IMG/VR virus record: IMGVR_UViG_3300042987_002221
Span: 57,205 to 121,204 of that record
Direction: 5' to 3' (one strand)
From: a virus
DNA length: 64,000 bases
Part shown: positions 8,423-16,396 of the stretch, piece after piece
Numbering within the stretch: position 1 is the first letter of the stretch
Layout: the number at the start of each line of letters is the position of its first letter
The notes under the pieces: model-generated
What the model was told of the DNA's origin: nothing
Databases searched by the model: none
The model's input: the letters and a program-made list of their open reading frames with translations, nothing else
Position numbers and translations under genes: made by a program

Positions 8423-9481
8423 ATGACAAAGCCCTTTGACCTATCAAAATTTCGTAAATCAATAACTAAATCTATCGATGGCATTAGCCTTGGATTCAAC
8501 GATCCAACCGATTGGATTTCAACTGGTAATCATGCATTGAATTATCTAATCTCAGGTGATTACAATAAGGGCATTCCTCTTGGCAAGGTTACTGTCTTTG
8601 CAGGTGAATCAGGATCAGGAAAAAGTTTCATCTGTTCTGGCAATCTAATTAGAAACGCACAAGAACAAGGAATCTATGTAATTCTTATTGACAGTGAAAA
8701 CGCACTTGATGAACAGTGGCTACGCAATCTTGATGTTGATACATCAGAAAATAAATTGCTGAAGATTAATATGGCAATGATTGATGACGTGGCTAAACTT
8801 ATCAGTGAATTCGTCAAAGAATATAAGGTAATCCCAGAAGCCGAACGTCCAAAGGTATTGTTTGTGTTGGACAGTCTAGGTATGCTGTTGACACCTACTG
8901 ATGTAAATCAGTTTGAAAGTGGTGATCTGAAGGGTGATATGGGTAGAAAGCCTAAGGCACTAACTGCATTGGTTCGCAATTGCGTCAACATGTTCGGTGA
9001 TCTAAATATTGGTTTGGTTGCTACTAATCACACATATGCAAGTCAAGACATGTTTGACCCTGATGATAAGATCAGCGGAGGTCAAGGTTTTATTTACGCA
9101 AGTTCTATTGTGGTAGCAATGCGTAAGTTGAAGCTAAAGGAAGATGAAGAAGGCAATAAGATTACAGAAGTACGTGGTATTCGTAGTGCATGTAAGATCA
9201 TGAAAACACGATACGCAAAGCCATTTGAAAGTGTACAAATCAAAATTCCATATGAAACTGGTATGAATCCTCATAGCGGACTTGTTGATATGTTTGAAGG
9301 AAAAAGTATCCTGCAAAAGGATGGCAATAGTCTTAAGGCTGTGTTTCCAGATGGTACAAGTATCAAAAAGTTTCGCAAGGCATGGGAAAAGAACGAAGAT
9401 GGTTGTCTAGACAAAGTAATGTTAGCATTTAAAAAATTGGATGCAAATGTAAATACTACATTTGAGGAGGCACCAGAATGA
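8423..9481 (+). CDS. uvsX: RecA-like recombinase UvsX
   Basis: It catalyses strand exchange for recombination-dependent replication and repair, loaded by UvsY onto gp32-coated DNA. The 352-residue product has Walker A GESGSGKS at residues 61-68, a Walker B-like VLFVLDSLGML near residues 145-155, and a QGFIYASSIVVAMRK segment typical of UvsX. The length is close to T4 UvsX (about 390). The 3' end overlaps the next gene by four bases (ATGA), indicating coupled translation. Confidence 0.93.
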   Translation: MTKPFDLSKFRKSITKSIDGISLGFNDPTDWISTGNHALNYLISGDYNKGIPLGKVTVFAGESGSGKSFICSGNLIRNAQEQGIYVILIDSENALDEQWLRNLDVDTSENKLLKINMAMIDDVAKLISEFVKEYKVIPEAERPKVLFVLDSLGMLLTPTDVNQFESGDLKGDMGRKPKALTALVRNCVNMFGDLNIGLVATNHTYASQDMFDPDDKISGGQGFIYASSIVVAMRKLKLKEDEEGNKITEVRGIRSACKIMKTRYAKPFESVQIKIPYETGMNPHSGLVDMFEGKSILQKDGNSLKAVFPDGTSIKKFRKAWEKNEDGCLDKVMLAFKKLDANVNTTFEEAPE

Positions 9482-9723
9482 GTTTGATGATTGCTAACGA
9501 ACTTTGGGATTTAGTAAAGTCTCATCTTAACCAAAACGATACAAAAGAAGTAGCAGAAAATATGGTAAGTCTTTTTATTGATTATGGTTATGATGCCGAT
9601 GATATCAAAGAATCTTTTAAGGACAAAGTAGTACTAACTGCATTGAAAGACTATTTGCAAGATGAAGATTTTAATGATATTGAAAATGATGAATCAGATG
9701 ATGAAGAAGACGAAGAATGGTGA
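9478..9723 (+). CDS. Small acidic protein between uvsX and uvsY
   Basis: An 81-residue protein, helical in its first two thirds, with a strongly acidic tail (DIENDESDDEEDEEW). It overlaps uvsX by four bases and ends 3 nt before uvsY. The acidic tail resembles those used to bind replication proteins. No family name can be given. A second possible start lies three codons downstream. Confidence 0.65.
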   Translation: MSLMIANELWDLVKSHLNQNDTKEVAENMVSLFIDYGYDADDIKESFKDKVVLTALKDYLQDEDFNDIENDESDDEEDEEW

Positions 9724-9726
9724 TGC

Positions 9727-10182
9727 ATGAATTGGCATACGAAAGTTTCGGAAAATCTATCCGTTATCCCAGACTTTATATCGCATTATGAAAAAGAACT
9801 AGAACAAGCTAGAAAAGAGGTAGGTATATATGGCAAGATTGAAAAAAATATTGCCAATCTACCCGGTATCACTGAAGAACGTTTTAACCAGCTTCAAGAA
9901 ATTGAAGCTGTTTTAAATTACCTCAATATTCAACTTAAAAAGATTCGCCGAAAACATTTTCAAAAATTCCTTGAGGCGTATAATCGTGAATTATCGAGCC
10001 GTGATGCAGAAAAATATGCGGATGGTGAAGATGAAGTTATCGATTTTGAAATCTTGATAAATGAAGTGGCACTAATACGTAATAAGTATTTGGGTTTACT
10101 TAAAGGATTAGAAAGCAAAAATTTTATGTTAGGGCATATCACAAGACTACGAACTGCTGGTCTTGAAGATATAACTATATGA
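9727..10182 (+). CDS. uvsY: Recombination mediator UvsY
   Basis: It helps UvsX displace gp32 from ssDNA. The 151-residue protein is nearly all helical, with Lys/Arg-rich and Glu-rich stretches. The C-terminal region (LRTAGLEDITI after KNFMLGHITR) resembles the end of T4 UvsY, where an RGF-x-I-x-H-I segment occurs. Size and position directly after uvsX support the call. Sequence likeness is modest, so the assignment rests partly on context. Confidence 0.75.
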   Translation: MNWHTKVSENLSVIPDFISHYEKELEQARKEVGIYGKIEKNIANLPGITEERFNQLQEIEAVLNYLNIQLKKIRRKHFQKFLEAYNRELSSRDAEKYADGEDEVIDFEILINEVALIRNKYLGLLKGLESKNFMLGHITRLRTAGLEDITI

Positions 10183-10191
10183 GGCAATGTA

Positions 10192-10854
10192 ATGAATCTA
10201 ACAACAGTAGATATTTTTAATGAAGATTATCAACCGAAACGTCAGCCGGTTACTTTCTTTGAAAGTAAAGTAGATACATTGGTTTTATCTTGTGCTGTGT
10301 ATCGCCATAACAATACATTTGGTATCATGGATTCTATCGTAGACTCTGCGTTGACCCATGCCGATTATGTTTTAGCATCAGCAATTGAACAGTTTTACAA
10401 AAATAAATTAGTCATTGCTAAACTTAAGGGCAAACATCTAAGTAAATTCAAAGAAGATTTGCTGACATTTTTAACCTCGGATAGAAAAAAGGTATTAGTT
10501 GATGACATTCCAATGATCACAAGTTTGCCTAAACTGTACAATGAAGATTTGGAAGTACTTAAGGTAACCGAGTCTTTGAACAAAACGTGTGAAGATAAAA
10601 CAAATCTTAAGTTTAAAGGTACTTTTACCTATGTCGGTAAAGTTGATAAAAAACACAAAAATAGATTTTCTTGTGAGTATTGGTTTAAAGATGCAAATAA
10701 CAATGCCTATATGACTGAGATTGGTAAGAAAAATCCTTTGTTATCAATTTGGGAAAAATCTATTTCTACGTCAGAAATAACAGTAGAAGGCAAATTTAAA
10801 TATCACGATAGCGATTTTCAGTTCCATAAATTTTCTCATTTTAAGGTCCTATAA
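10192..10854 (+). CDS. Unidentified protein of the recombination cluster
   Basis: A 220-residue protein beginning 9 nt after uvsY and ending just before the first sigma70-type promoter of the accessory block. It is rich in Lys, Phe and Thr. A C-terminal stretch (CEYWFKDANNNAYMTEIGKKNPL) looks like a small beta domain. No catalytic motif is visible. It may serve DNA metabolism, judging only from its position. Confidence 0.6.
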   Translation: MNLTTVDIFNEDYQPKRQPVTFFESKVDTLVLSCAVYRHNNTFGIMDSIVDSALTHADYVLASAIEQFYKNKLVIAKLKGKHLSKFKEDLLTFLTSDRKKVLVDDIPMITSLPKLYNEDLEVLKVTESLNKTCEDKTNLKFKGTFTYVGKVDKKHKNRFSCEYWFKDANNNAYMTEIGKKNPLLSIWEKSISTSEITVEGKFKYHDSDFQFHKFSHFKVL

Positions 10855-10855
10855 T

Positions 10856-10884
10856 TTGACAATAAATCCTCTGTGCTATATACT
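10856..10884 (+). promoter_or_regulatory. Sigma70-type promoter TTGACA-17-TATACT
   Basis: The -35 box is perfect, the spacer is 17 bp and the -10 box is TATACT. It is followed by the inverted repeat ACTGTG-AA-CACAGT over the start region, then AAGGAG and a small gene. Confidence 0.85.
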
Positions 10885-10908
10885 GTGAACACAGTAAGGA
10901 GCACAGAC

Positions 10909-11076
10909 ATGAAGACTGGTCTTTTCAATGCAAAGCATCACGCCCATGTGGGTCCCGGTGGCTGGCGCTGCACTTGCTGCGGCCCCGCCCCCAAGCATCG
11001 TGGTGTTGTTGCAAAGCAACACCAGCGCAAGATCGCCCGCATGTTGTCCAAGCTTGAACGTGATGTTCAGGCTTGA
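10909..11076 (+). CDS. Small Cys/His/Lys-rich protein
   Basis: A 55-residue basic protein beginning MKTGLFNAKHHAH with WRCTCCGPAPKHRG in the middle, a possible metal-binding knuckle, then a basic helix. The start was chosen because AAGGAG precedes this ATG at good spacing; the 12 codons upstream would overlap the promoter. Codons are richer in G and C than in the flanking recombination genes. The function is unknown; a host-takeover role is only a guess from its strong early-type promoter. Confidence 0.65.
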   Translation: MKTGLFNAKHHAHVGPGGWRCTCCGPAPKHRGVVAKQHQRKIARMLSKLERDVQA

Positions 11077-11101
11077 CAATAAATCCTCAATCTAATATAA
11101 T
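11073..11101 (+). promoter_or_regulatory. Consensus sigma70 promoter, cassette copy 1
   Basis: Perfect TTGACA, a 17-bp spacer and perfect TATAAT, followed by the palindrome TGTC-TTTCTA-GACA (11101-11114) and ACGGAGCA. The -35 box overlaps the end of the preceding gene. Confidence 0.92.
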
Positions 11102-11133
11102 GTCTTTCTAGACAGTTGAAACACGGAGCACAC

Positions 11134-12165
11134 ATGTCTACTATTCGCATTCTCAATGGTTCTTATCGCAACCAACCCGTCAAGAATCAAGTCTTTACCC
11201 TCGTCAAGGGCTTTCAGACTGGCAAGCTTGGCAACTACGTGACCGTCAAGAATGATGGTCAATTCAATATTGACATTGAGTCTGTCAAGGTCAAGGTTGA
11301 GGCTATCACTGACATTGAATATGTCAACGGTATGCCCGAGCAGGTTTCGGTTCACCCTGTTGCTCAGGCTGTTGCCGAAGTTGTGTCTGAGACTGATGAG
11401 CAGGCTATGGATCGTATCAAGGAGCGTTTTGGCATCCTTGATGAAATGAGCGGTGCTTGCATTGCGGGTGATATCCGTGCAATGATCGTCACTGGCCCTC
11501 CCGGTGTCGGTAAGTCGCATGGTGTTCATACCCAACTGCAAAAGGCTAGCCTTTTTGATAAGCTGGCTGGTAAGAAGCCCCGTTTCGAGATTGTCAAGGG
11601 CACTATGTCTGCGATTGGTCTGTTCGCACTGCTGTATAAGTATAGTGATTCCAAGAATGTCCTGGTTTTTGACGATTGCGATATCTGGGAAGATCAGGAT
11701 GCTATCAACATTCTGAAGGGTGCATTGGATTCGGGCAAGACCCGTCGTATTTCTTATAACAAGGACTCTCGTCTTCTGCGTGAGGAAGGTGTTCCTAACA
11801 CTTTCAATTTCAACGGTTCTATCATCTTCATCACCAACAATAGCTTTGATAACAAGCGGGCTAGTAAGATTCAGCCGCACATGGAGGCTCTGCAATCTCG
11901 CAGTCACTTCCTGGATCTGACTATCAACACCGATCGTGATAAGATGCTCCGCATCCGTCAGGTCTATCGTGATGCTGATCCGGGTCTGTTCGTTGATTAC
12001 GATTTCTCTAAGGAACAAGAGGTTGAAATTCTTGATTTCATGTGGGAAAATCGTAGTAAGATTCGTGAGATGAGCCTGCGTATGTGCCTCAAGCTGGCTG
12101 ATCTGGTGAAGATTAGTGCTTCCAACTGGAAGAGTCTTGCACGGGCTACTTGCGTTCGCCCTTGA
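11134..12165 (+). CDS. AAA-type ATPase
   Basis: A 343-residue P-loop ATPase. Walker A GPPGVGKS lies at residues 121-128 and Walker B VLVFDDCD near residues 176-183. A sensor-like SIIFITNNSF lies near 227-236, and arginines follow in the C-terminal helical part. The N-terminal 90 residues are a small beta-like domain (TLVKGFQTGKLGNYVTVKN). It resembles ATPases found in several large T4-like phages whose role is not known. A loader or remodelling role in DNA or host processes is plausible. A consensus promoter drives it alone, suggesting early high expression. Confidence 0.8.
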   Translation: MSTIRILNGSYRNQPVKNQVFTLVKGFQTGKLGNYVTVKNDGQFNIDIESVKVKVEAITDIEYVNGMPEQVSVHPVAQAVAEVVSETDEQAMDRIKERFGILDEMSGACIAGDIRAMIVTGPPGVGKSHGVHTQLQKASLFDKLAGKKPRFEIVKGTMSAIGLFALLYKYSDSKNVLVFDDCDIWEDQDAINILKGALDSGKTRRISYNKDSRLLREEGVPNTFNFNGSIIFITNNSFDNKRASKIQPHMEALQSRSHFLDLTINTDRDKMLRIRQVYRDADPGLFVDYDFSKEQEVEILDFMWENRSKIREMSLRMCLKLADLVKISASNWKSLARATCVRP

Positions 12166-12171
12166 TAAATA
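12164..12171 (+). promoter_or_regulatory. Late promoter GATAAATA with leader hairpin
   Basis: The motif overlaps the ATPase stop. The following leader can pair GTGTGG with CCACAC (about 12173-12198) before the start of a 63-residue gene. Confidence 0.5.
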
Positions 12172-12222
12172 CGTGTGGCAATGTCAATAAGTCCACACAC
12201 TAATCACACTGTGAGGTAAAAC

Positions 12223-12414
12223 ATGCGTAAGTTTAAGGTTCAAATTATTCAAAATCCTACAACCAATCGTACCGTTATCCGCGAACATTTTTTTGACAGT
12301 AGAATTGAAGCTTTGAAGTTTTCTGTAGATTTCAACCGTCATGACAATGATCCAGCAGTGTCCAAATACCTACCTAAGGCTGAATTTGTTGGTCCGGTAA
12401 ATGTAAATCCTTAA
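12223..12414 (+). CDS. Small hypothetical protein
   Basis: A 63-residue basic protein (MRKFKVQIIQNPT) ending in GPVNVNP. GAGG lies upstream as a modest ribosome site. It looks like a short beta-hairpin plus helix fold. No family is recognised. Confidence 0.55.
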   Translation: MRKFKVQIIQNPTTNRTVIREHFFDSRIEALKFSVDFNRHDNDPAVSKYLPKAEFVGPVNVNP

Positions 12415-12432
12415 ATTTTTTTGTAAAAAAGT

Positions 12433-12461
12433 TTGACAAATATTCCCAAAATTGTTATACT
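12433..12461 (+). promoter_or_regulatory. Sigma70-type promoter TTGACA-17-TATACT
   Basis: Perfect -35, 17-bp spacing and TATACT, followed by ACTGTGAAAACAGT, an imperfect version of the inverted repeat seen at the 10856 promoter. Confidence 0.85.
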
Positions 12462-12492
12462 GTGAAAACAGTAAGCAAACGGAGTGTCTGAA

Positions 12493-13197
12493 ATGACTTT
12501 TCAATTCGCTAGCCAACAAGACGCTGACACGTTCAAGACTCTCAGCGGTCTGGTCAAGTTCAACAACGGTCAGTTCAAGAGCATCAAGCAGGCGGATTTT
12601 CTGTTCAAGGTTTTCAGCCGTGAAAATCTGTGGGACACCGCTTCCGCTAAGAACCTGTTCAATGTGGATCTGACTGAAGGTCAGGTCATGGTCGCCGTCA
12701 ATGCCTACGTTCGTTGGGCTGGTTATGGTACTAGGAGTGTCCGTCCGGTGACCTGGAAGTTTGTGGTTGACCGTGAGGGTGTGGTTGCTCAATACAAGCT
12801 GGGCTACGTGGGCGATATGCGTAGCGGCACTAGTCCTGATCCCGGCAAGACTGAATTGCTTTGGAGCCGTCAGGGTGAAATTACTCCGCTGGAGCGTCCT
12901 GTTGTTGTCGCCGAAGCTAACACTAGCCAGCATATCGGCGAAGTGGGCAAGCGTATGACCTTCAAGGGTGTGGTTAAGTTTGTCAAGACCTTTGATCGTC
13001 CCAAGTTTCATTACTACGATAGCGGTGTTGGTTACATCACCCACGTGGATGTGGATGGTTCTACCGTCGTGTATTTTGGTTCGTTCGGCAGCGAATATGA
13101 AAAGGGTTCTGCTGTTGAGTTTGTGGCTACCGTCAAGGAGCACGGCGAATATCAGGGCCTGAAGCAAACTGTTGTCAATCGTCCCCGGGTTGCTTGA
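12493..13197 (+). CDS. Hypothetical protein of the accessory block
   Basis: A 234-residue protein of unknown family with GC-rich codons. The second half (MTFKGVVKFVKTFDRPKFHYYDSGVGYITHVDVDG) reads like an OB-type or beta-barrel nucleic-acid-binding domain, ending in VEFVATVKEHGEYQGLKQTVVNR. Such a pattern is common in helicase or reverse-gyrase accessory OB folds, but this is a weak inference. The start was chosen at the ATG 8 nt after CGGAG rather than an earlier GTG that is too close to it. Confidence 0.65.
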   Translation: MTFQFASQQDADTFKTLSGLVKFNNGQFKSIKQADFLFKVFSRENLWDTASAKNLFNVDLTEGQVMVAVNAYVRWAGYGTRSVRPVTWKFVVDREGVVAQYKLGYVGDMRSGTSPDPGKTELLWSRQGEITPLERPVVVAEANTSQHIGEVGKRMTFKGVVKFVKTFDRPKFHYYDSGVGYITHVDVDGSTVVYFGSFGSEYEKGSAVEFVATVKEHGEYQGLKQTVVNRPRVA

Positions 13198-13222
13198 CAA
13201 TAAATCAGTAATTAAATACATT
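13194..13222 (+). promoter_or_regulatory. Sigma70-type promoter TTGACA-17-TACATT
   Basis: It shares the TTGACAATAAATC block of the other copies but has a weaker -10 box and lacks the TGTC/GACA palindrome. Confidence 0.7.
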
Positions 13223-13251
13223 TCTAAAATTGAAATTTAATGGAGTTTAAA

Positions 13252-14286
13252 ATGTCCGAACGTAAAATGACTACGATCCGCAAGATTGATGAAATTCGTC
13301 CGATTGAAGGTGCGGATGCTATTGAAGCCGCTGTGGTTGGCGGCTGGGTAGTTGTCATCAAGAAGGGTGAATTCAAGGCAGGTGACCTTGCCGTCTACCT
13401 GGAAATTGATTCTTGGGTTCCTCATGCTGTTGCCCCATTTCTCAGTAAGGGTCAAGAACCCCGTGAGTTTAATGGTGTCAAGGGTGAACGTCTTCGCACT
13501 GTAAAGCTGCGTGGCCAGGTCAGTCAAGGGCTGTTGCTGCCTATTGAAACGGCATTTCCTGGATCTGACCGCCGTTTCTGGTGGAGTCAGGTGAATGTTG
13601 ATATTAGTGAGCGGCTTGGCATTCAAAAGTGGGAGGCTCCTATTCCTGCTCAACTGGCTGGTGATGTTGAAGGAAATTTTCCTTCTGTGATCCCCAAGAC
13701 TGATCAAGAGCGTATCCAGAATCTCACTGAAGAACTCAAAACTTGGCAAGGCAACAGTGCCTTTACTTGGGAGGTTACTGAAAAGCTCGATGGCAGTTCT
13801 ATGACTGTTTTCGTTCATGGTGATCGTGAAGGTGTTTGCAGCCGTAATTGGGCACTCAAGGAAACTGCTGGCAATACCCTGTGGGCTGTGGCTCGTCGTG
13901 AACAGTTGATTGAAAAGGTTCGTCAAACTGGTCGCAATCTTGCCCTGCAAGGTGAATTGATCGGTGAAGGTATTCAAGGTAATGCCTACAACGTTAAGGG
14001 TCAAGATTTCCGCTTGTTTGATATCTACGATATTGATCGCGGAGAATACCTTGGTCCCCTTGAGCGTCGTGTGTTTGCTGACACTCACGGTATCAAGCAT
14101 GTTCCTGTGCTTGCTACTGAAATGGTGATTGAAGAATGGGTTACTGGACTGTTGACTATGGCTGATGGTGTTAGCGCACTGAATTCTAAGACCAATCGTG
14201 AAGGGCTGGTGTTCAAGTGCAATACGTTTGGTGGTCCTAGTTTCAAGGCAATTTCCAACCGGTGGCTCATTAAGAACGATGGTTGA
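13252..14286 (+). CDS. RNA ligase, DRB0094 (Rnl5-like) type
   Basis: It probably seals RNA nicks or breaks using ATP. The 344-residue protein has an N-terminal OB-like domain (residues 1-110, GDLAVYLEIDSWVP) and a nucleotidyltransferase domain. Motif I KLDGSS lies at 178-183 with Lys178 as the adenylated residue, GELIGEG follows, and motif IV NREGLVFK and motif V AISNRWLIKND lie near the end. The N-terminal OB plus ligase order is that of the Deinococcus DRB0094 family. A possible RNA-end-processing protein (16397-16717) lies in the same block. Phages use such ligases to mend tRNAs cut by host defence; here that is inference. Confidence 0.88.
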   Translation: MSERKMTTIRKIDEIRPIEGADAIEAAVVGGWVVVIKKGEFKAGDLAVYLEIDSWVPHAVAPFLSKGQEPREFNGVKGERLRTVKLRGQVSQGLLLPIETAFPGSDRRFWWSQVNVDISERLGIQKWEAPIPAQLAGDVEGNFPSVIPKTDQERIQNLTEELKTWQGNSAFTWEVTEKLDGSSMTVFVHGDREGVCSRNWALKETAGNTLWAVARREQLIEKVRQTGRNLALQGELIGEGIQGNAYNVKGQDFRLFDIYDIDRGEYLGPLERRVFADTHGIKHVPVLATEMVIEEWVTGLLTMADGVSALNSKTNREGLVFKCNTFGGPSFKAISNRWLIKNDG

Positions 14287-14288
14287 TG

Positions 14289-14319
14289 AATAACCCTACC
14301 TTGAGTGGGGTTATTTTTG
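14289..14319 (+). terminator. Rho-independent terminator
   Basis: Stem AATAACCC/GGGTTATT followed by TTTTG, directly after the RNA ligase gene. Confidence 0.75.
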
Positions 14320-14351
14320 CCATATCTCAACAAACAGGAGTAAAAAACATA

Positions 14352-14534
14352 ATGAATAAAGAACTCGGTTTTGCTATCTTTTATTGTATCGCTACTATAG
14401 CGACAGCAATTTGCATCCATGGATTTGGTAGGGCAGGCGCCTTCCATTCGGTTGTAGAAGATTGCCAAAAGTTAGGTGCATTCTATATAGGTGGTACAGT
14501 CTATGAATGTAAGGAAAAGAAAATTGACAAATAA
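14352..14534 (+). CDS. Small single-pass membrane protein
   Basis: A 60-residue protein with a short charged start (MNKELG), one hydrophobic segment (residues 6-25) and a Cys-containing tail that would face outward or periplasmic. CAGGAG precedes the ATG by 13 nt. It could be a signal-anchored inhibitor or lysis-related peptide, but nothing in the sequence fixes the role. Confidence 0.55.
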   Translation: MNKELGFAIFYCIATIATAICIHGFGRAGAFHSVVEDCQKLGAFYIGGTVYECKEKKIDK

Positions 14535-14552
14535 TATGGTATTTGATATACT
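14524..14552 (+). promoter_or_regulatory. Sigma70-type promoter TTGACA-17-TATACT
   Basis: Perfect -35 and TATACT at 17-bp spacing. It overlaps the end of the small membrane protein gene and precedes ACGGAG and a 55-residue gene. Confidence 0.85.
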
Positions 14553-14582
14553 GTATTCATGTTGAACGCAACGGAGAGCAAG

Positions 14583-14750
14583 ATGTTTGATATCTATGTC
14601 TATAACGCGGACAATGGTGAACTGGTCGGTGTTGATCCTGCTTATGCCGCAGACTCCTATAAGGCCGCTGCACAACGTTGGATCGACCGTGGTTGCACTG
14701 TAAAGGTCGTTGACACTTATGATGGTGTCGTGGTCTACACGCTGGGGTGA
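14583..14750 (+). CDS. Small hypothetical protein
   Basis: A 55-residue protein beginning MFDIYVYNADNGEL, with alternating beta-like and helical stretches (AADSYKAAAQRWIDRG) and a beta ending (DGVVVYTLG). The ATG nine codons into the frame fits the ACGGAGAGCAAG ribosome site. It has the look of a compact alpha/beta fold. No family is recognised. Confidence 0.6.
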   Translation: MFDIYVYNADNGELVGVDPAYAADSYKAAAQRWIDRGCTVKVVDTYDGVVVYTLG

Positions 14751-14837
14751 CAATTTTTTTGTCTTGAGAATACTCTACCAATTGAATTGGTATGTGATGA
14801 TTTATTTTGTCGTCAAATTCAAGTTGTTCTGGTTTAA

Positions 14838-14845
14838 GATAAATA
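14838..14845 (+). promoter_or_regulatory. Late promoter GATAAATA
   Basis: It lies 28 nt before a 118-residue gene whose codon use is AT-rich, unlike its early-type neighbours. Confidence 0.65.
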
Positions 14846-14873
14846 TCTGACTATCCTCAGAAGGAAATAGTCT

Positions 14874-15230
14874 ATGCGAATTAACGAAATCAACAATACC
14901 CCGAAGATTTCTCCTAAAAAAGAACGGGCGCTCAAGAAAAGTATTACTGCAATTACTAAAGAGTTTCCCAGGACTTTCAAATCCAAACAATATAGAATTA
15001 CCACAAACTGGATCAACGAATTCAAAGCACATTTGGAAATTCATATTGACAGTCCTGCATTACAAAGAGACAAAAAGTCCTATAATTTTTTGGTTAGCGA
15101 TGTAGAAAGTATTTTGAGACAAAACGAAAATATCTCCAAATACACTTATTTGGGTGGCGCTGATCCCATGGGTCCTGAGCCCTTGTTTCACTATGCTGTT
15201 TGGGAGTTGGTATTCCCGTACAATCTGTAA
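14874..15230 (+). CDS. Late protein with MRINEI-type N-terminus
   Basis: A 118-residue protein, AT-rich and late-promoted, set inside the early-type block. Its N-terminus (MRINEINNT) is like that of the kinase-like protein at 26282-27055 (MRIDEIITP). Such short amphipathic N-termini precede internal head proteins in T4, so it may be packaged in the virion; that is inference. The body is Lys-rich and ends YAVWELVFPYNL. Confidence 0.6.
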   Translation: MRINEINNTPKISPKKERALKKSITAITKEFPRTFKSKQYRITTNWINEFKAHLEIHIDSPALQRDKKSYNFLVSDVESILRQNENISKYTYLGGADPMGPEPLFHYAVWELVFPYNL

Positions 15231-15239
15231 TATTTCTTC

Positions 15240-15268
15240 TTGACAATAAATCCCAAAACTCATATAAT
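15240..15268 (+). promoter_or_regulatory. Consensus sigma70 promoter, cassette copy 2
   Basis: Perfect TTGACA and TATAAT with a 17-bp spacer, then TGTC-TTTCTA-GACA (15268-15281) and CACGGAGCA. It is identical over 49 nt to the copy at 15501. Confidence 0.93.
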
Positions 15269-15303
15269 GTCTTTCTAGACAGTTGAGACACGGAGCAAAC
15301 GAA

Positions 15304-15504
15304 ATGATCAACGAAGCAAAAGTCCTGAAAGTTGTCAAGTCTGTGACCGATACCAACGCTTACTTTTACAACGGTACCTTGTTTTTGGAAACTGTTGACA
15401 GCGACATTGCTGTTCGTGTTTTCAATGCAATTTGGGAAAACATCACGGCCGCGGTTGCGTTTGGTAAGGTCGGTAACGAGACCTCTTACGATTTTCTCGG
15501 TTGA
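15304..15504 (+). CDS. Small hypothetical protein
   Basis: A 66-residue protein beginning MINEAKVLKVVKS, mostly beta-like with an AVRVFNAIWENI helix. The ATG follows ACGGAGCAAACGAA. It lies between two identical promoters; the downstream one starts within its last codons. No family is recognised. Confidence 0.6.
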   Translation: MINEAKVLKVVKSVTDTNAYFYNGTLFLETVDSDIAVRVFNAIWENITAAVAFGKVGNETSYDFLG

Positions 15505-15529
15505 CAATAAATCCCAAAACTCATATAAT
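15501..15529 (+). promoter_or_regulatory. Consensus sigma70 promoter, cassette copy 3
   Basis: Perfect TTGACA-17-TATAAT plus the TGTC-TTTCTA-GACA palindrome at 15529-15542. Confidence 0.93.
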
Positions 15530-15565
15530 GTCTTTCTAGACAGTTGAGAAACACGGAGCAAATTC

Positions 15566-16054
15566 ATGAAGATCGTCATCAGCACTCAAATCCGCGAAAA
15601 CTACGGCGCCCACGATTGGGATGGCGAGGGTGCTTGCCCGCAGTACTGGAAGTGCAAGGGTGGCGACACCTACGTTATCCCGAACCTGACGGTTGCTCAG
15701 GTCCTCAAGGTCAAGGATCAGGGCATCCCGACCCTGAAGGCTCTGATCGAATCCCGCAATGAGGGTTTCGAGGAGTACGTTGTTGATTGGTCTATCCTCG
15801 ATGATGACGCCAAGGTCTGTGATGAGTGGGAAACCCCGTTCGAACTGTTCTGGGAACAGGGTCGCTGGATCGCTCGGCGCACCGTCGAGAACGGTGAGTA
15901 CGGCTGCATGCGCCGTGAGGTTGCTAGCAAGTCCGAGCAGTATGACATGCTGATGGCTGGCGGTCGTGAGAACTACCGTGTGGTCTATACGATGCGTAAC
16001 GGTGATTCGGTCACCGGTGAGCAGGTCTCGGAATATCTTTCGAAGGCTGCTTGA
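15566..16054 (+). CDS. Hypothetical protein, accessory block
   Basis: A 162-residue acidic protein beginning MKIVISTQIRENYGAHDWDGEG, with GC-rich codons. The early Trp- and Gly-rich stretch (CPQYWKCKGGDTYVIP) recalls a small phage protein seen in other large myoviruses, of unknown role. Two Cys lie close together near residues 30-36. A strong promoter and ribosome site suggest abundant early expression. Confidence 0.65.
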   Translation: MKIVISTQIRENYGAHDWDGEGACPQYWKCKGGDTYVIPNLTVAQVLKVKDQGIPTLKALIESRNEGFEEYVVDWSILDDDAKVCDEWETPFELFWEQGRWIARRTVENGEYGCMRREVASKSEQYDMLMAGGRENYRVVYTMRNGDSVTGEQVSEYLSKAA

Positions 16055-16067
16055 TTCAGGAGTAAAA

Positions 16068-16343
16068 ATGAATATTCGCGAGTGGTTTAACCGACATTTT
16101 GACCGTAAGGAGCACACGGTGGGTTATATTGTTCGGGACGAAAACGGCATCATGCTGATGGAGATCAGCAATGACGCGGCGCAGTATATTATCCGAGGTT
16201 CAAAAGGTCGTTTTCGTCCATACAAGGTAGACAACGCCGCTGAGACAGTGGTCTTTGAGATTCTTGAAGACGCAGCGTGGTCCATTCCGGTGGGTAAAAT
16301 TTTTCTATGGCGTGGGACCCTGTTGATCCCAAAGGTTGATTGA
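16068..16343 (+). CDS. Hypothetical protein
   Basis: A 91-residue protein starting MNIREWFNRHFDRKEH, 13 nt after the previous stop with AGGAGTAAAA upstream, so it is probably co-transcribed. It contains a beta-rich stretch (TVGYIVRDENGIMLMEIS) and a C-terminal hydrophobic beta segment. No family is recognised. Confidence 0.6.
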   Translation: MNIREWFNRHFDRKEHTVGYIVRDENGIMLMEISNDAAQYIIRGSKGRFRPYKVDNAAETVVFEILEDAAWSIPVGKIFLWRGTLLIPKVD

Positions 16344-16368
16344 CAGGGTCTTTGATCGGTGCTATAGT
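16340..16368 (+). promoter_or_regulatory. Sigma70-type promoter TTGACA-17-TATAGT
   Basis: Perfect -35, 17-bp spacing and TATAGT. It overlaps the stop of the gene before and drives the receiver-like gene. Confidence 0.82.
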
Positions 16369-16396
16369 ACACACACTGAAACACAAGGAGTACCTG

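Noticed and set aside
11092-14100. Minus-strand frames of 280-310 codons opposite the AAA ATPase, the 234-residue protein and the RNA ligase
   Set aside because: The plus-strand genes have clear motifs, promoters and ribosome sites. The antisense frames arise from the GC-rich codon style and have no start signals.
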